From positions 434,001 to 498,000 of the forward strand of contig JAUHVR010000001.1 in NCBI GenBank assembly GCA_030424865.1: a stretch of DNA of 64,000 nucleotides, in the 5' to 3' direction. Source of the stretch: Alphaproteobacteria bacterium. Lineage in GTDB: Bacteria > Pseudomonadota > Alphaproteobacteria > Rhodobacterales > Rhodobacteraceae. Below the pieces are notes generated by a model. The model did not search any database. It worked only from the letters and a program-made list of their open reading frames with translations, and had not been told where the DNA came from. The position numbers and the translations under genes were made by a program. Below are positions 1-10,779 of this stretch, piece after piece (within the stretch, counting starts at the first letter, position 1; the number at the start of each line of letters is the position of its first letter).

Positions 1-2
1 TT

Positions 3-302
3 TTTGTCGGGAAATCAGCGCCGCGGTTGCCGAACACCTCGTGCTTCGCCGTTCCGGGGTGGAAAGGGGAAACGCAGGTCATGCAGATGGACCTGGCGGG
101 GTTTGCCATTTCGGCAGGCTCGGCCTGTTCCAGCGGCAAGGTCCGCGCCTCGCGGGTGCTGACGGCCATGGGCTATGGCGAGGATGTGGCGTCAAGCGCC
201 ATTCGCGTCAGCCTGGGGCTGGACACAACAGAAGACGACGTCAGCCGGTTTGTGGAAACCTGGCTGGCCAAATATGAAAAACACTGCGCGCGTGCCGCGT
301 GA
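3..302 (+). CDS. Cysteine desulfurase, class V aminotransferase (5' truncated)
   Basis: This is the C-terminal third of a PLP-dependent cysteine desulfurase, which takes sulfur from L-cysteine for Fe-S cluster assembly. The frame is open from the window edge, so the start lies outside. The visible part carries the persulfide-forming active-site loop SAGSACSSGKV, preceded by the PNTS stretch typical of NifS/IscS proteins, and ends in RVSLG and a short helix. It ends 24 bases before sufB and is therefore the upstream gene of the SUF operon. It differs from the second desulfurase, sufS, in its SACSSG loop (IscS/NifS type) against RAGHHCAG (SufS type). Family assignment is firm; which of the two desulfurases feeds SufBCD cannot be read from sequence. 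Confidence 0.9.
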   Translation, partial: FVGKSAPRLPNTSCFAVPGWKGETQVMQMDLAGFAISAGSACSSGKVRASRVLTAMGYGEDVASSAIRVSLGLDTTEDDVSRFVETWLAKYEKHCARAA

Positions 303-326
303 TCTGGACGATCGAAAGGGATGAAC

Positions 327-1849
<1,523 letters not shown>

Positions 1850-1850
<1 letters not shown>

Positions 1851-1897
1851 CCGATTTCCGTCACGGAAATCGGTCCGTTTTCCTTGAAGGAAAACGG
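1850..1897. repeat. Two tandem perfect hairpins after sufB
   Basis: Two back-to-back inverted repeats lie immediately after the sufB stop codon. The first has 11-base arms ACCGATTTCCG / CGGAAATCGGT around TCA (1850-1874). The second has 11-base arms CCGTTTTCCTT / AAGGAAAACGG around a single G (1875-1897). There is no trailing T run. They could stabilise the sufB mRNA 3' end, attenuate downstream genes, or be a dispersed intergenic palindromic repeat unit. Confidence 0.75.
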
Positions 1898-1923
1898 TTT
1901 CGCAAACGGTGAGGACACGAGGC

Positions 1924-2115
1924 ATGATCCGCGCAGCGCTGATACCAGCCGTTCTGACAGGGGTCTTTTGCGCTCTGTTTGCCGGGATCATTGACCTGGT
2001 CACCAACGCGCTCGACATGGCAACCATCGTGATTTTTGCCTTTATTTCAGGCTTCTGCGGAAGCCTCTTCGCGCGGATTGTGCTGCGCGTCACCGGGTCA
2101 GAGGACCAGACATGA
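1924..2115 (+). CDS. Small two-helix membrane protein in the SUF operon
   Basis: A 63-residue hydrophobic protein with two predicted membrane helices (about residues 4-27 and 34-57) and a charged C-terminal tail. I do not recognise a family. The ATG at 1924 is preceded by GAGGA at good spacing; an upstream GTG at 1909 is possible but less well placed. Its stop overlaps the ATG at 2112, upstream of the UPF0145 start, in an ATGA arrangement, so it appears translationally coupled to the next gene. A role in Fe-S assembly is not indicated beyond its location between sufB and sufC. Confidence 0.7.
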   Translation: MIRAALIPAVLTGVFCALFAGIIDLVTNALDMATIVIFAFISGFCGSLFARIVLRVTGSEDQT

Positions 2116-2144
2116 ACCCTTGGGGAGAGAAACGGAGCACCGCT

Positions 2145-2456
2145 ATGATCGTGACCACCACACCCAGCGTCGAAGGCTATCAGATCGCCGAATACAAGGG
2201 CATCGTCGTGGGCGAGGCCATTCTGGGCGCCAACGTCTTTCGCGATATCTTTGCGGGCATAACCGACATCATCGGCGGCCGTTCGGGCGCATATGAGGCG
2301 AGCCTGGCCGAGGCGCGTGACACCGCCATCCGCGAGTTGGAAGAGCGGGCCGTGGCCAAGGGCGCGAACGCGGTGGTTGGCGTCGACCTCGATTACGAGG
2401 TGATCAACAACATGCTGATGGTCAGCGCCTCTGGCACGGCGGTGGTTCTGGGATGA
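2145..2456 (+). CDS. UPF0145 (YbjQ-like) family protein
   Basis: A 103-residue protein of the UPF0145/YbjQ family, sometimes called a heavy-metal-binding domain protein. It is recognised by its N-terminus [14 protein letters not shown], the central GGRSGAYE segment, and the [13 protein letters not shown] motif near residue 80. The start at 2145 gives the family-typical N-terminus and has GGAG seven bases upstream; an in-frame ATG at 2112 would add 11 residues and overlap the previous stop. The C-terminus overlaps the next ORF by ATGA. Biochemical function is unknown; the family forms pentameric rings in known structures. Its place inside a SUF operon is a contextual hint of metal or stress association only. 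Confidence 0.88.
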   Translation: MIVTTTPSVEGYQIAEYKGIVVGEAILGANVFRDIFAGITDIIGGRSGAYEASLAEARDTAIRELEERAVAKGANAVVGVDLDYEVINNMLMVSASGTAVVLG

Positions 2457-2644
2457 TCCAGGAATTGGTTCAGCAGTCTGCGGGCGTGGGCATCGGCGTG
2501 TTCCTGGGCACGCTGATCGGGCTTTATGTCCGCAAGCGCTCGGGCAAGACCGAGGGTCTGCTGGGCGGATCGGTATTCATAACGGCCTCGGCGGCCGGCG
2601 GCGCGGCGCTGCTGGTCATGATGGCCATACGGGCGGTCTTTTAG
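2453..2644 (+). CDS. Small membrane protein, unknown function
   Basis: A 63-residue protein with two hydrophobic segments (about residues 8-27 and 38-61) separated by a basic loop RKRSGKTEG. It starts in a four-base ATGA overlap with the UPF0145 stop, so it is probably co-translated with it. No family is recognised. It is followed 54 bases later by sufC. Confidence 0.65.
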   Translation: MIQELVQQSAGVGIGVFLGTLIGLYVRKRSGKTEGLLGGSVFITASAAGGAALLVMMAIRAVF

Positions 2645-2698
2645 GGCCAAGAAGAGACACAAACCTACGCCCTGAGACATTGGGCCGGAGCGAAAAAT

Positions 2699-3454
2699 AT
2701 GCTGGAAATCAAGAACCTGCACGCGCAACTTGAAGAAGAAGACAAGCAGATCCTGAAAGGTGTCGACCTGACGGTCGAGGCGGGCAAGGTGCATGCGATC
2801 ATGGGGCCGAACGGCTCGGGCAAATCGACGCTCAGCTATGTGCTGTCGGGCCGCGACGGCTATGAGGTGACCGAGGGATCGGCCACGCTGGCGGGTGACG
2901 ACATCCTGGACATGGAACCCGAAGAGCGCGCCGCGGCGGGCCTCTTCCTGGCCTTCCAGTACCCGGTCGAAATCCCCGGCGTCGGCAACATGACCTTCCT
3001 GCGCACGGCTGTGAACGCACAGCGCAAGGCGCGCGGTGAAGAAGAGATGAGCGCCTCGGACTTCCTGAAGGTGATCCGCGAAAAGGCCAAGTCGCTGAAG
3101 ATCGACGCGGACATGCTGAAGCGTCCGGTCAATGTGGGTTTCTCGGGTGGTGAGAAAAAGCGCAACGAAATCCTGCAGATGGCGATGCTTGAGCCCAAGA
3201 TGTGCATCCTGGACGAAACGGACTCGGGCCTGGACGTCGACGCCATGAAGCTGGTGGCCGAAGGCGTGAACGCCCTGCGCAGCGAGGGCCGTGGCTTTTT
3301 GGTCATCACCCACTACCAGCGTCTGCTGGACCATATCAAACCCGACGTCGTGCACATCATGGCGGATGGCAAGATCGTGAAATCGGGCGGCCCCGAGCTG
3401 GCGCTTGAGGTCGAAAACAACGGCTATGCCGGTCTGCTGGAAGAGGTGGCGTGA
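2699..3454 (+). CDS. sufC: SufC, SUF system ATPase
   Basis: SufC is the ABC-type ATPase of the SufBC2D complex and drives the conformational change needed for cluster assembly. The 251-residue protein has Walker A GPNGSGKST near residue 38, the signature FSGGEKKR near residue 148, and Walker B CILDETDSGLD. The ETDSGLD form, with an aspartate after the catalytic Glu-Thr, is characteristic of SufC rather than transport ATPases. The start at 2699 is ATG with GGAG upstream. Its stop overlaps the sufD start (TGATG). Confidence 0.98.
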   Translation: MLEIKNLHAQLEEEDKQILKGVDLTVEAGKVHAIMGPNGSGKSTLSYVLSGRDGYEVTEGSATLAGDDILDMEPEERAAAGLFLAFQYPVEIPGVGNMTFLRTAVNAQRKARGEEEMSASDFLKVIREKAKSLKIDADMLKRPVNVGFSGGEKKRNEILQMAMLEPKMCILDETDSGLDVDAMKLVAEGVNALRSEGRGFLVITHYQRLLDHIKPDVVHIMADGKIVKSGGPELALEVENNGYAGLLEEVA

Positions 3455-4740
3455 TGGCGCTGCCGCAAACCAAAGTGGACGCAACCGAGGCGCGGCTGTC
3501 CGGTATGGAACAGCCGCAGGGCGGCTGGACAGCTCTGGCGCGGGGTCAGGCCCTTGCGCGGGTGCGCGAGATGGGTTTGCCCGCCCGCCGCGACGAGTAC
3601 TGGAAATACACCCGCCCCGACACGCTGGTCAGTGCCGAGGCGCCAAGTGCCGCCCTGTTCGACGCGCAGGAAACCCCGGTCTTTGGCGAGATCGATCGCC
3701 TGAAGATCGTCTTTGTGGACGGCATCTTTGACGCCGAAGCCTCGGACGATCTGACGCTGGAGGGCGTGACCATCGAGCGTCTGGCCGATGTGGCCCATGC
3801 CGACATCCATTGGGCGCTTGATCTCTACGGCACGCTCGAGGCCAACGGGCAGGATCCCGTGCAGCGTCCGCTGGCGGCGCTGAACACGGCTTTTGCAACC
3901 GATGGCGTGCTGATCCACGCCACCGGCAAGGCGGCCAAGCCGATCAGCCTGATCTATCGCCATGCCTCGGAAACCTCGGACGTGATCTTGCACCACGTGA
4001 TCAAGGTGGATGCGGGCGCCGAAGTGACGGTCCTGGAAAACGGCCCGGCGGCCGCGCGCTTCAACAAATGCATGGAGATCGACATCGCCGACGGCGGGAC
4101 CTTTCACCATGTGCGCGCGCAGGGGCGCGATCACGAACGTCGCGCGGCGACCCATACCTTTGCCCGCCTGGGCCGGGAGTCGGTGCTGAAAAGCTTTACG
4201 CTGACCGCCAATGGCGTGATGACCCGCAACGAGACGGTGATCGAGCTGACCGGTGATGATGCCGTGGCTCATGTGGCCGGGGCCAGCCTTGGGGATGGGG
4301 ATTTCCATCACGACACCACGGTCTTTATCACCCATGACGCGGTGAACTGCGAAAGCCGGCAGGTCTTCAAGAAGGTGCTGCGCAACGGGGCGACGGGCGT
4401 CTTTCAGGGCAAGATTCTGGTCAAGCCGGACGCGCAAAAGACCGACGGCTACCAGATCAGCCAATCGCTGCTTCTGGACGGCGACAGCCAGTTCCTGGTG
4501 AAGCCCGAGCTGGAAATCTATGCCGATGACGTGGCCTGTTCCCATGGCTCGACCTCGGGCGCGATCGACGAAGAGGCGCTGTTCTACCTGCGCTCGCGCG
4601 GGGTGCCGACAGGTGAAGCAACCGACCTGCTGACCCTGGCCTTCCTGGCCGAGGCGGTGGACGAGATCGAGGATGAGGCGCTGGCCGAAGAGATCCTGGA
4701 TCGCATCGGGTCCTGGCTGTTGCGTCGGCGCGCCGACTAA
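3454..4740 (+). CDS. sufD: SufD, Fe-S cluster assembly subunit
   Basis: SufD is the SufB paralogue that completes the SufBC2D scaffold and is linked to iron acquisition. The 428-residue product shows the RRDEYWKYTRP N-terminal motif, the central FQGKILV segment and the C-terminal CSHGSTSGAIDEEALFYLRS signature with its conserved Cys and His. The ATG at 3454 shares its A with the sufC TGA stop; the GTG at 3451 is an alternative. The C-terminal SRGVP motif aligns with the SufB SRGM/QRGM region. Confidence 0.97.
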   Translation: MALPQTKVDATEARLSGMEQPQGGWTALARGQALARVREMGLPARRDEYWKYTRPDTLVSAEAPSAALFDAQETPVFGEIDRLKIVFVDGIFDAEASDDLTLEGVTIERLADVAHADIHWALDLYGTLEANGQDPVQRPLAALNTAFATDGVLIHATGKAAKPISLIYRHASETSDVILHHVIKVDAGAEVTVLENGPAAARFNKCMEIDIADGGTFHHVRAQGRDHERRAATHTFARLGRESVLKSFTLTANGVMTRNETVIELTGDDAVAHVAGASLGDGDFHHDTTVFITHDAVNCESRQVFKKVLRNGATGVFQGKILVKPDAQKTDGYQISQSLLLDGDSQFLVKPELEIYADDVACSHGSTSGAIDEEALFYLRSRGVPTGEATDLLTLAFLAEAVDEIEDEALAEEILDRIGSWLLRRRAD

Positions 4741-4744
4741 AAGG

Positions 4745-5233
4745 ATGGCGATCAGCCACAATATCCTGGCCACCTATCGTCGCCCCGGCACCGTGGTGCG
4801 TCGGCTTCTTCAGCTGGGCCAGCGCGAGGACCGCGCGTTGGCCTACCTGATGGCAGGCTGCGTGCTGGTTTTTGTCAGCCAATTGCCCGCATTGTCACGC
4901 CAGGCGCATCTGGACGGGGTCGAGTTGAACCCGTTGTTGGGCGGGGCCTTGTTGGCCTGGGTCTTCATGGCGCCGCTCTTGTTCTACGTTCTGGCGGGGA
5001 TCAGCCACATGGTTGCCCGATTGATCGGGGGCAAAGGCAATTGGTACGGCGCGCGGCTCGCGCTGTTCTGGGCGCTTTTGGCCTCGGCTCCGCTGATCCT
5101 GCTTTACGGATTGGTGGCCGGATTTGTGGGCCCCGGACCGGCGCTGACGGTGACAGGGGCCTTGTGGGTGGTGGCCTTTTTGTGGTTTTGGCTTGCGGGA
5201 CTGCGTGAAGCCGAAAAGGGGACCGCACCGTGA
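4745..5233 (+). CDS. Yip1-like integral membrane protein (first copy)
   Basis: A 162-residue protein with about four membrane helices, resembling bacterial Yip1/YIPF-domain proteins. The ATG at 4745 lies four bases after the sufD stop but has AAGG unusually close to it; an earlier start inside sufD is possible. The last codons overlap the start of the following protein of the same type (GTGA). Bacterial Yip1-domain proteins are poorly characterised. Its role here is unknown, although the tandem pair sits consistently between sufD and sufS on this strand. Confidence 0.75.
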   Translation: MAISHNILATYRRPGTVVRRLLQLGQREDRALAYLMAGCVLVFVSQLPALSRQAHLDGVELNPLLGGALLAWVFMAPLLFYVLAGISHMVARLIGGKGNWYGARLALFWALLASAPLILLYGLVAGFVGPGPALTVTGALWVVAFLWFWLAGLREAEKGTAP

Positions 5234-5808
5234 CTTTGACCTGGGTTCTGCGCACCGCCTTTGACAGCGTGGCCGCACCACAAGACGTTGCCCGGCAACT
5301 GCTGGACATGCGCCTTGGACGCGAAGTGCTGATGACGGCGTTCCTGCTGGTTGCCGTGCTGAACACGCTGGTCTTTTCCGCCTCGGTCCTGACCCTGCCC
5401 GAAGAGGACCTGACGCGTCAGGTTCTGGGCTCGCCAAGTGTGTTCATCGCGTTTTTCATGGGCGCGCTTGCGATCACGACCGGCGCGCTGACCTGGGTCG
5501 GCCGTATGCTGGGCGGGACGGCGGGTTTGGCGCAGATGGCGACCCTGACGATCTGGATGCAGGTGCTGCGGTTCCTGGCGCAGGTGGGGCTGGCTGTCCT
5601 GTCGATGGTCAGTGTTGCCCTGGCCTCGATCGCCGTGCTTGCGGTGTCGGTGCTGGGCCTTTGGATCTTGCTGAATTTTGTAAACGTGGCGCACGGCTTC
5701 AACAGCCTTGGCCGCTCGGCCATGGTGCTGATCGGCTCGGTTGTCGGCCTTGCGGTGGTGTTGTCCGTCTTGCTGGCGATGGCAGGTGTGGGCACAACGG
5801 GACTGTGA
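5230..5808 (+). CDS. Yip1 family membrane protein (second copy)
   Basis: A 192-residue polytopic protein with about five hydrophobic helices, similar in layout to the Yip1 domain: an N-terminal PQDVARQLLDMRLGRE region followed by alternating helices and short polar loops. It starts at a GTG overlapping the previous stop by four bases. It resembles its upstream neighbour only in overall architecture, so whether the pair arose by duplication or forms a hetero-oligomer cannot be decided. It ends two bases before the sufS ATG, so the two genes are probably coupled. Confidence 0.78.
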   Translation: MTLTWVLRTAFDSVAAPQDVARQLLDMRLGREVLMTAFLLVAVLNTLVFSASVLTLPEEDLTRQVLGSPSVFIAFFMGALAITTGALTWVGRMLGGTAGLAQMATLTIWMQVLRFLAQVGLAVLSMVSVALASIAVLAVSVLGLWILLNFVNVAHGFNSLGRSAMVLIGSVVGLAVVLSVLLAMAGVGTTGL

Positions 5809-5810
5809 AC

Positions 5811-7031
5811 ATGTATGACATCGACAAAATCCGCAGCGACTTTCCGATCCTGTCGCGACAGGTGAACGGCAAACCTCTGGTCTATCTCGACAATGGGGCC
5901 TCGGCGCAAAAACCCAAGGTCGTGATCGACGCGGTCACGAGGGGGTATGCCGAGGAATATGCAAACGTTCACAGGGGCTTGCACTATCTTTCTAATCTGG
6001 CCACCGAAAAATACGAGGCCGTGCGCGGCACCATCGCGCGGTTCCTTGGGGCCGAAGACGAGAACGAGATCGTTCTGAATTCGGGCACCACCGAGGGCAT
6101 CAATACGGTGGCCTATGGCTGGGCGATGCCGCGCCTGCAGGCAGGCGACGAAATCATCCTGAGCGTAATGGAGCATCACGCGAACATCGTGCCCTGGCAC
6201 TTTCTGCGCGAACGGCAGGGTGTGGTTTTGAAATGGGTCGATGTCGACGCCACCGGTGCATTGGACCCGCAGGCGGTGCTGGATGCGATCACGCCCAGGA
6301 CGAGGCTGATTGCCGTCACGCAGCTGTCGAATGTTCTGGGCACCCGGGTTGACGTCAAGGCGATCTGCGCCGGGGCCCGCGCCCAAGGCGTCCCGGTGCT
6401 GGTCGACGGTTCGCAAGGGGCCGTGCACGCGCCGGTCAATGTCCAGGACATTGGCTGCGATTTCTATGCCATCACGGGCCACAAGCTTTATGGCCCTTCG
6501 GGGTCTGGCGCGATCTATATGCGCAAGGAACGGATGGCCGAAATGCACCCCTTCCTGGGCGGCGGCGACATGATCCGCGAGGTCCACAAGGACGTTGTGA
6601 CCTATGCCGATCCGCCCATGAAGTTCGAGGCCGGAACGCCCGGCATTGTCCAGACCATCGGTCTGGGTGTGGCGCTTGAGTATCTGATGGATCTCGGCAT
6701 GCAGAATGTGGCCGCTCATGAAGACCGGTTGCGCGACTATGCGCGGTCGCGGCTTGACGGGCTGAACTGGCTGCAGGTGCAGGGGACGACGCAGGACAAG
6801 GCGGCGATCTTTTCGTTCACCATCGACGGCGCGGCCCATGCGCATGACATCTCGACGATCCTCGACAAAAAGGGCGTCGCGGTCCGCGCAGGTCACCATT
6901 GTGCCGGTCCGCTGATGGATCATCTTGGTGTCACGGCCACCTGCCGCGCGTCGTTTGGGCTGTACAACACCGAGGCCGAGGTCGACACATTGGTCGATGC
7001 CCTGGAACTGGCGCACGAACTCTTTGCGTGA
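5811..7031 (+). CDS. sufS: SufS, cysteine desulfurase
   Basis: SufS mobilises sulfur from cysteine as a protein-bound persulfide for SufBCD. The 406-residue protein carries the PLP lysine in ITGHKLYGP (Lys225) and the persulfide cysteine in RAGHHCAGP (Cys364), the group II layout. The N-terminus MYDIDKIRSDFPIL is typical. A short in-frame GTG-led extension from 5805 is possible, but the ATG at 5811 is preferred. It is the last gene of the operon in this window. A sufT/DUF59 gene and an A-type carrier, often next to sufS in related genomes, are absent; tRNA-Arg follows after 57 bases. Confidence 0.96.
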   Translation: MYDIDKIRSDFPILSRQVNGKPLVYLDNGASAQKPKVVIDAVTRGYAEEYANVHRGLHYLSNLATEKYEAVRGTIARFLGAEDENEIVLNSGTTEGINTVAYGWAMPRLQAGDEIILSVMEHHANIVPWHFLRERQGVVLKWVDVDATGALDPQAVLDAITPRTRLIAVTQLSNVLGTRVDVKAICAGARAQGVPVLVDGSQGAVHAPVNVQDIGCDFYAITGHKLYGPSGSGAIYMRKERMAEMHPFLGGGDMIREVHKDVVTYADPPMKFEAGTPGIVQTIGLGVALEYLMDLGMQNVAAHEDRLRDYARSRLDGLNWLQVQGTTQDKAAIFSFTIDGAAHAHDISTILDKKGVAVRAGHHCAGPLMDHLGVTATCRASFGLYNTEAEVDTLVDALELAHELFA

Positions 7032-7088
7032 TCTTCAGCTTTTCTGCGTTGAAGACCTGAAATGCTTGGCCTATAGAGTCGAGACGAA

Positions 7089-7165
<77 letters not shown>

Positions 7166-7203
7166 CTTTCCCATTTGATGTATGCGTCGGTCCCCTTGGG
7201 GGA

Positions 7204-8391
7204 TCAGTCTGACGTGAATGCCCAGGTCCCTTCGCCCAGGGCCGGTGCCGCAAGTGTTTCGCGCGTTGGGCTTCGAGAAAACCGCACCGGGGATTTCAGG
7301 CCTGAAATGCCTTGCGGTGCGATGCGCATGCCGCGTGCCGCAATCTGTGGTTCCGCCAAGGCCTCGGAGACCGAGTTGATCGGGCCGCAGGGCACGCCAG
7401 CCGCTTCGAGTTGCGAAATCAGGTCTCGTCGCGGTATGTCAGCCAGTGGTGCGTTCAGCAAGGGCACCAATAGATCCCGGTTCGTGACCCGTTGCGGGTT
7501 CGTGGCGAACCGGGGGTCCTCGGACAGGGCGGGCCGGTCCAGAACCGAACAGAGGGCCTTAAACTGTCGGTCGTTCCCGCAGGCGATGATCACATGTCCA
7601 TCCTGCACCGCAAAGACTTGGTAGGGCACGATATTCGGGTGGGCGTTGCCCATGCGTGTGGGCTCGGTTCCCCCCAACAGGTGATTGGTCGCCTGGTTTG
7701 CCAGGACCGCAACGGCGCAGTCCAGCAAGGACACGTCGATGTGCTGGCCAAGTCCGGTGCGGGCGCGTTCAGCCAGTGCCGATTGCACGCCGATCACCCC
7801 GTAGAGCCCGGTGAAAATATCGATCCATGCGACACCGACCTTCTGCGGCTCGCCGGCGGGGTCTCCGGTCAGGTCCATGATGCCGCTCATGCCCTGGATC
7901 AGGAAGTCATAGCCGGGCTGGGTCGCGCGGGGGCCGGTCTGCCCAAAGCCGGTGATCGACAGATAGACCAGCCCGGGGTTCGCCTCGCTCAACGAGTCGT
8001 AGTCGAGGCCGAATTTCCGCAACCCGCCGACCTTGAAGTTCTCGATCACCACATCGGCCTGTGCGATCAGCGTCTTCAACCGTTGCAGGTCATCCGTATC
8101 GCTGAAATCGCAGGTGACCGAGGTCTTGCCGCGATTGGCCGAATGGAAATAGGCGGCGACGGTTTCGGTGCTGCCGTCACTGCGGGCGCGTTCGATGAAT
8201 GGGGGTCCCCAACGGCGGGTGTCGTCGCCTTCGCGGGCTTCGACCTTGATCACCTCGGCGCCCATGTCGGCCAGGGTCTGGCCGACCCAGGGGCCGGCCA
8301 GGATGCGCGCCAGTTCCACCACTTTCAGTCCCGCCAGCGGTGCCTGTGCCGGTGTCTGCGGGGCGTTTCCGAGAGGGTCCGAGGTCTGCAT
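7204..8391 (-). CDS. CaiB/BaiF family class III CoA-transferase
   Basis: A 395-residue cytosolic enzyme moving CoA between acyl-CoA and free acids. The N-terminal [14 protein letters not shown], the EVIKVE...DDTRRWGPP region, the NRGK motif and the [20 protein letters not shown] stretch with its catalytic Asp context ([12 protein letters not shown]) are family signatures. The start chosen, ATG at 8391, has GGAAAG upstream; the longer frame back to 8484 adds residues unlike the family. It is a single gene facing tRNA-Arg and divergent from the OmpA-family gene. Substrate is not predictable; the family includes carnitine, formyl, succinyl and racemase members. Confidence 0.93.
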   Translation of the reverse strand: MQTSDPLGNAPQTPAQAPLAGLKVVELARILAGPWVGQTLADMGAEVIKVEAREGDDTRRWGPPFIERARSDGSTETVAAYFHSANRGKTSVTCDFSDTDDLQRLKTLIAQADVVIENFKVGGLRKFGLDYDSLSEANPGLVYLSITGFGQTGPRATQPGYDFLIQGMSGIMDLTGDPAGEPQKVGVAWIDIFTGLYGVIGVQSALAERARTGLGQHIDVSLLDCAVAVLANQATNHLLGGTEPTRMGNAHPNIVPYQVFAVQDGHVIIACGNDRQFKALCSVLDRPALSEDPRFATNPQRVTNRDLLVPLLNAPLADIPRRDLISQLEAAGVPCGPINSVSEALAEPQIAARGMRIAPQGISGLKSPVRFSRSPTRETLAAPALGEGTWAFTSD

Positions 8392-8658
8392 GTCCAAGTC
8401 TTTCCGGATGTCTGATTGGTCGGTGCACCCTACGCCTGAATGGGCCAGTCGCAACCTGTGATCGCGAATTGTGCATTTCGCCAATCAGTGCGGTTCATTT
8501 CGCAACATTGATTTTCGGGCAGAGTGGCACGGGCGCGACAAAAATGCCGCAAGTGACGGCGGCATCCCGCCGGGTCTGGGAATTCCAGTTTTCGCGCTTG
8601 CCCGAGCCGGGGCAGATACATCAGACTCTGGTCAAGACGCCGGCTAAGCGGGGGTTGG

Positions 8659-10116
8659 ATGCGAAACGTAACGGGATGGCTGCTTCTTGTCCTGGGGGTT
8701 CTCGGGTTAAGCTATTGGGGTGCCCAGACGCATGCCAAGCGCATGCAGCAAAAGGTTTCGGCAGCAGCGCAGGATGTTGTTCAGGACACCGTGCACGGTG
8801 TCTCTGTTGTCGTGTCCGGACGCGATCTGACCGTGTCGGGATTGGTGGATGGCGAAAAAGAACGCAGTCTGATCCTGACCCGACTGAACGAGATCCCGGG
8901 TCGCCGCGTCGTGCGTGACGAACTTGACGTCCTGATGCTGGCGCAGCCCTTTGTGACCGAGGGTGCGAAGACCGGGCAGGGGCAGCAAATCGGCGGCCAC
9001 GTCCCGACAGACGCCCTGCGCAAGCTTTTCGGACGGCGCGGCATGATGGGGGCCGAGGACATGACCCTGGCCGCAGGCGCGCCAGAGGGCTGGAACGGCG
9101 CAGTGGATTCGGCGTCTGCGGCGCTCGCGCCGCTTGAGTTCGGCGCCTGGGTGCTTGAGGACCGGATGCTGCGGTTCTCGGGCGAGGCACGCACGCCCAA
9201 GGAACGGGATGCCTCGGTCGAGATCCTGCAGATCCTGCCCGAAGGGTTCTCGGTCCAGACGACGATCACGCTGCAGGACGACGGGACGCCGCCTGAATTT
9301 GCGGTCACCTACAACGCGGCCACGGGCGCGGCGGTCACCGGAAAGCTTCCGTTCGGAGTGGCGCCCGAAGATCTGGCTGGCCCACTGGGTGTTCCGGGCA
9401 TCCTTGGGGATGCGCGGGCGTCGCTCGTGGATTTCCAGCGGTCCCAGGCGGCCTTTGACGCCCTGTCGACGCTGCGGCCCTGGCTGGGACAGTTGGATTT
9501 GGCAACGCTGGAAGTCACGTCGCAGGGGGTGCAGCTGACCGCAAGCGCGGTGCCCGGCACCGACGTGGACCTTGTGTCCGAGGCCTTGCGGTCGGCCTTT
9601 GGCAGCGGGTCGGTGCGCCTCGATCTGACGGCGAACGTGCCACCCGAAAACACGACGCGCACCAATGCCGCCACCGGGCAGCGAGAGCGCGTTGTCGAGG
9701 GTTTCTGGCTGCCCGTGGTCAGTTTTGACCCAACCATCTCCAATTGTGCGGACCGCACCGCGACTGCGCTGGAAACGGCGCAGATCCAGTTCCTGTCCGG
9801 ATCGTCCCGTCTGGGACCACGCGCGGTCACGGCGATCAACGGTCTGGCGGCGATCATGCGGCCTTGTATCCTGTCCGCTGGGCTTTCAGCCGAACTGGGT
9901 GGACACACGGACAGTTCCGGCGATCTGGATGCCAATATGCTGCTCAGCCTCAACCGGGCTGAAACGGTGCGCAATGCCTTGGCCGAGCGGGGGATCCCCT
10001 TGGGCGCGATGAGTGCCGCGGGCTATGGGGCCTCGCGCCCGATCGCAGACAACACAACCGAAGCGGGCCGGGCGCAGAACCGGCGGACAACAATCGTCTG
10101 GCAGACCGATCCGTAG
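8659..10116 (+). CDS. BON and OmpA domain envelope protein
   Basis: A 485-residue envelope protein. It begins with a signal-anchor (about residues 5-22), followed by a BON-like domain (GVSVVVSGRDLTVSGLVDG...) and a long central region with a second BON-like repeat. The C-terminal OmpA peptidoglycan-binding domain (about residues 375-485) shows the LGGHTDSSGD, NRAETVRNAL and GYGASRPIADN motifs. It probably tethers the envelope to peptidoglycan from the periplasmic side. The HHP-type gene downstream starts 30 bases later in the same direction, so the two are likely co-transcribed. Confidence 0.88.
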   Translation: MRNVTGWLLLVLGVLGLSYWGAQTHAKRMQQKVSAAAQDVVQDTVHGVSVVVSGRDLTVSGLVDGEKERSLILTRLNEIPGRRVVRDELDVLMLAQPFVTEGAKTGQGQQIGGHVPTDALRKLFGRRGMMGAEDMTLAAGAPEGWNGAVDSASAALAPLEFGAWVLEDRMLRFSGEARTPKERDASVEILQILPEGFSVQTTITLQDDGTPPEFAVTYNAATGAAVTGKLPFGVAPEDLAGPLGVPGILGDARASLVDFQRSQAAFDALSTLRPWLGQLDLATLEVTSQGVQLTASAVPGTDVDLVSEALRSAFGSGSVRLDLTANVPPENTTRTNAATGQRERVVEGFWLPVVSFDPTISNCADRTATALETAQIQFLSGSSRLGPRAVTAINGLAAIMRPCILSAGLSAELGGHTDSSGDLDANMLLSLNRAETVRNALAERGIPLGAMSAAGYGASRPIADNTTEAGRAQNRRTTIVWQTDP

Positions 10117-10146
10117 GGCTGTCAGGATATTCAGGGGGAATATTTG

Positions 10147-10779
10147 ATGTTCCAGAACTGGGGTTTTCTAGTCACCGAGATGGTGACCCTGATCGTACTG
10201 GCGGTCCTTTTGGGGCTGTTTGTTGGATGGCTGCTGTGGGGGCGGCGGATTGCCGTGGATGGCTACGTGAACCAGAGCCAGATCCAGGCCGACCTGGCCG
10301 CCTGCAAGGCAGAGGCGCAGGACAAAGATCAACAGATCGCCAAGTTGGCCGCCAGGGTAGCCGCTGCCGAAGCGATGCCTGCCGATCCAAACTCGGAAGA
10401 GCCGGAGACCCAAAAGCCTGCGTCGGCCGAGATTATAGATTTTGCGGCATCCACCGGCGATACGCATCAGGCCGACGCTGTTCCCGACGAAAGCGACAGA
10501 CCCCAAGCCTTGGGCGGACCACGGGATGGTGGGGCCGATGATCTGAAGCAAATCAAGGGCATAGGGCCGAAACTTGAAGTGCTCTGCCACGACTTGGGCT
10601 TCTATCATTTCGACCAGATCGCCGCCTGGACCGAGGCCGAGGTCGCATGGGTCGATGACAACCTCGAAGGGTTCAAGGGCCGCGTGACCCGCGATGACTG
10701 GGTGGCGCAGGCCAAGGTTCTGGCCGCCGGTGGCAGGACCGAGTTTTCTGAACGGGTCAGGGATGGAGACGTCTATTAG
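10147..10779 (+). CDS. Membrane-anchored helix-hairpin-helix domain protein
   Basis: A 210-residue protein with one N-terminal membrane helix (about residues 12-33, ending LLWGRRI), a coiled-coil-prone segment with KAEAQDKDQQIAKLAAR, a low-complexity acidic linker, and a C-terminal helix-hairpin-helix domain starting at DDLKQIKGIGPKLE. This C-terminal domain occurs in proteins loosely annotated as flap-endonuclease-like or 41-kDa complex I-associated; no catalytic nuclease motif is visible, so DNA binding is the most one can infer. The ATG at 10147 has AGGGGGA at good spacing. The gene overlaps the convergent AEC transporter by four bases at the stops. Confidence 0.75.
   Translation: MFQNWGFLVTEMVTLIVLAVLLGLFVGWLLWGRRIAVDGYVNQSQIQADLAACKAEAQDKDQQIAKLAARVAAAEAMPADPNSEEPETQKPASAEIIDFAASTGDTHQADAVPDESDRPQALGGPRDGGADDLKQIKGIGPKLEVLCHDLGFYHFDQIAAWTEAEVAWVDDNLEGFKGRVTRDDWVAQAKVLAAGGRTEFSERVRDGDVY

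Noticed and set aside
18-25. Possible additional start codon for the truncated desulfurase near the window edge
   Set aside because: The frame is open to the edge and the family N-terminus is far upstream; no internal start is credible.
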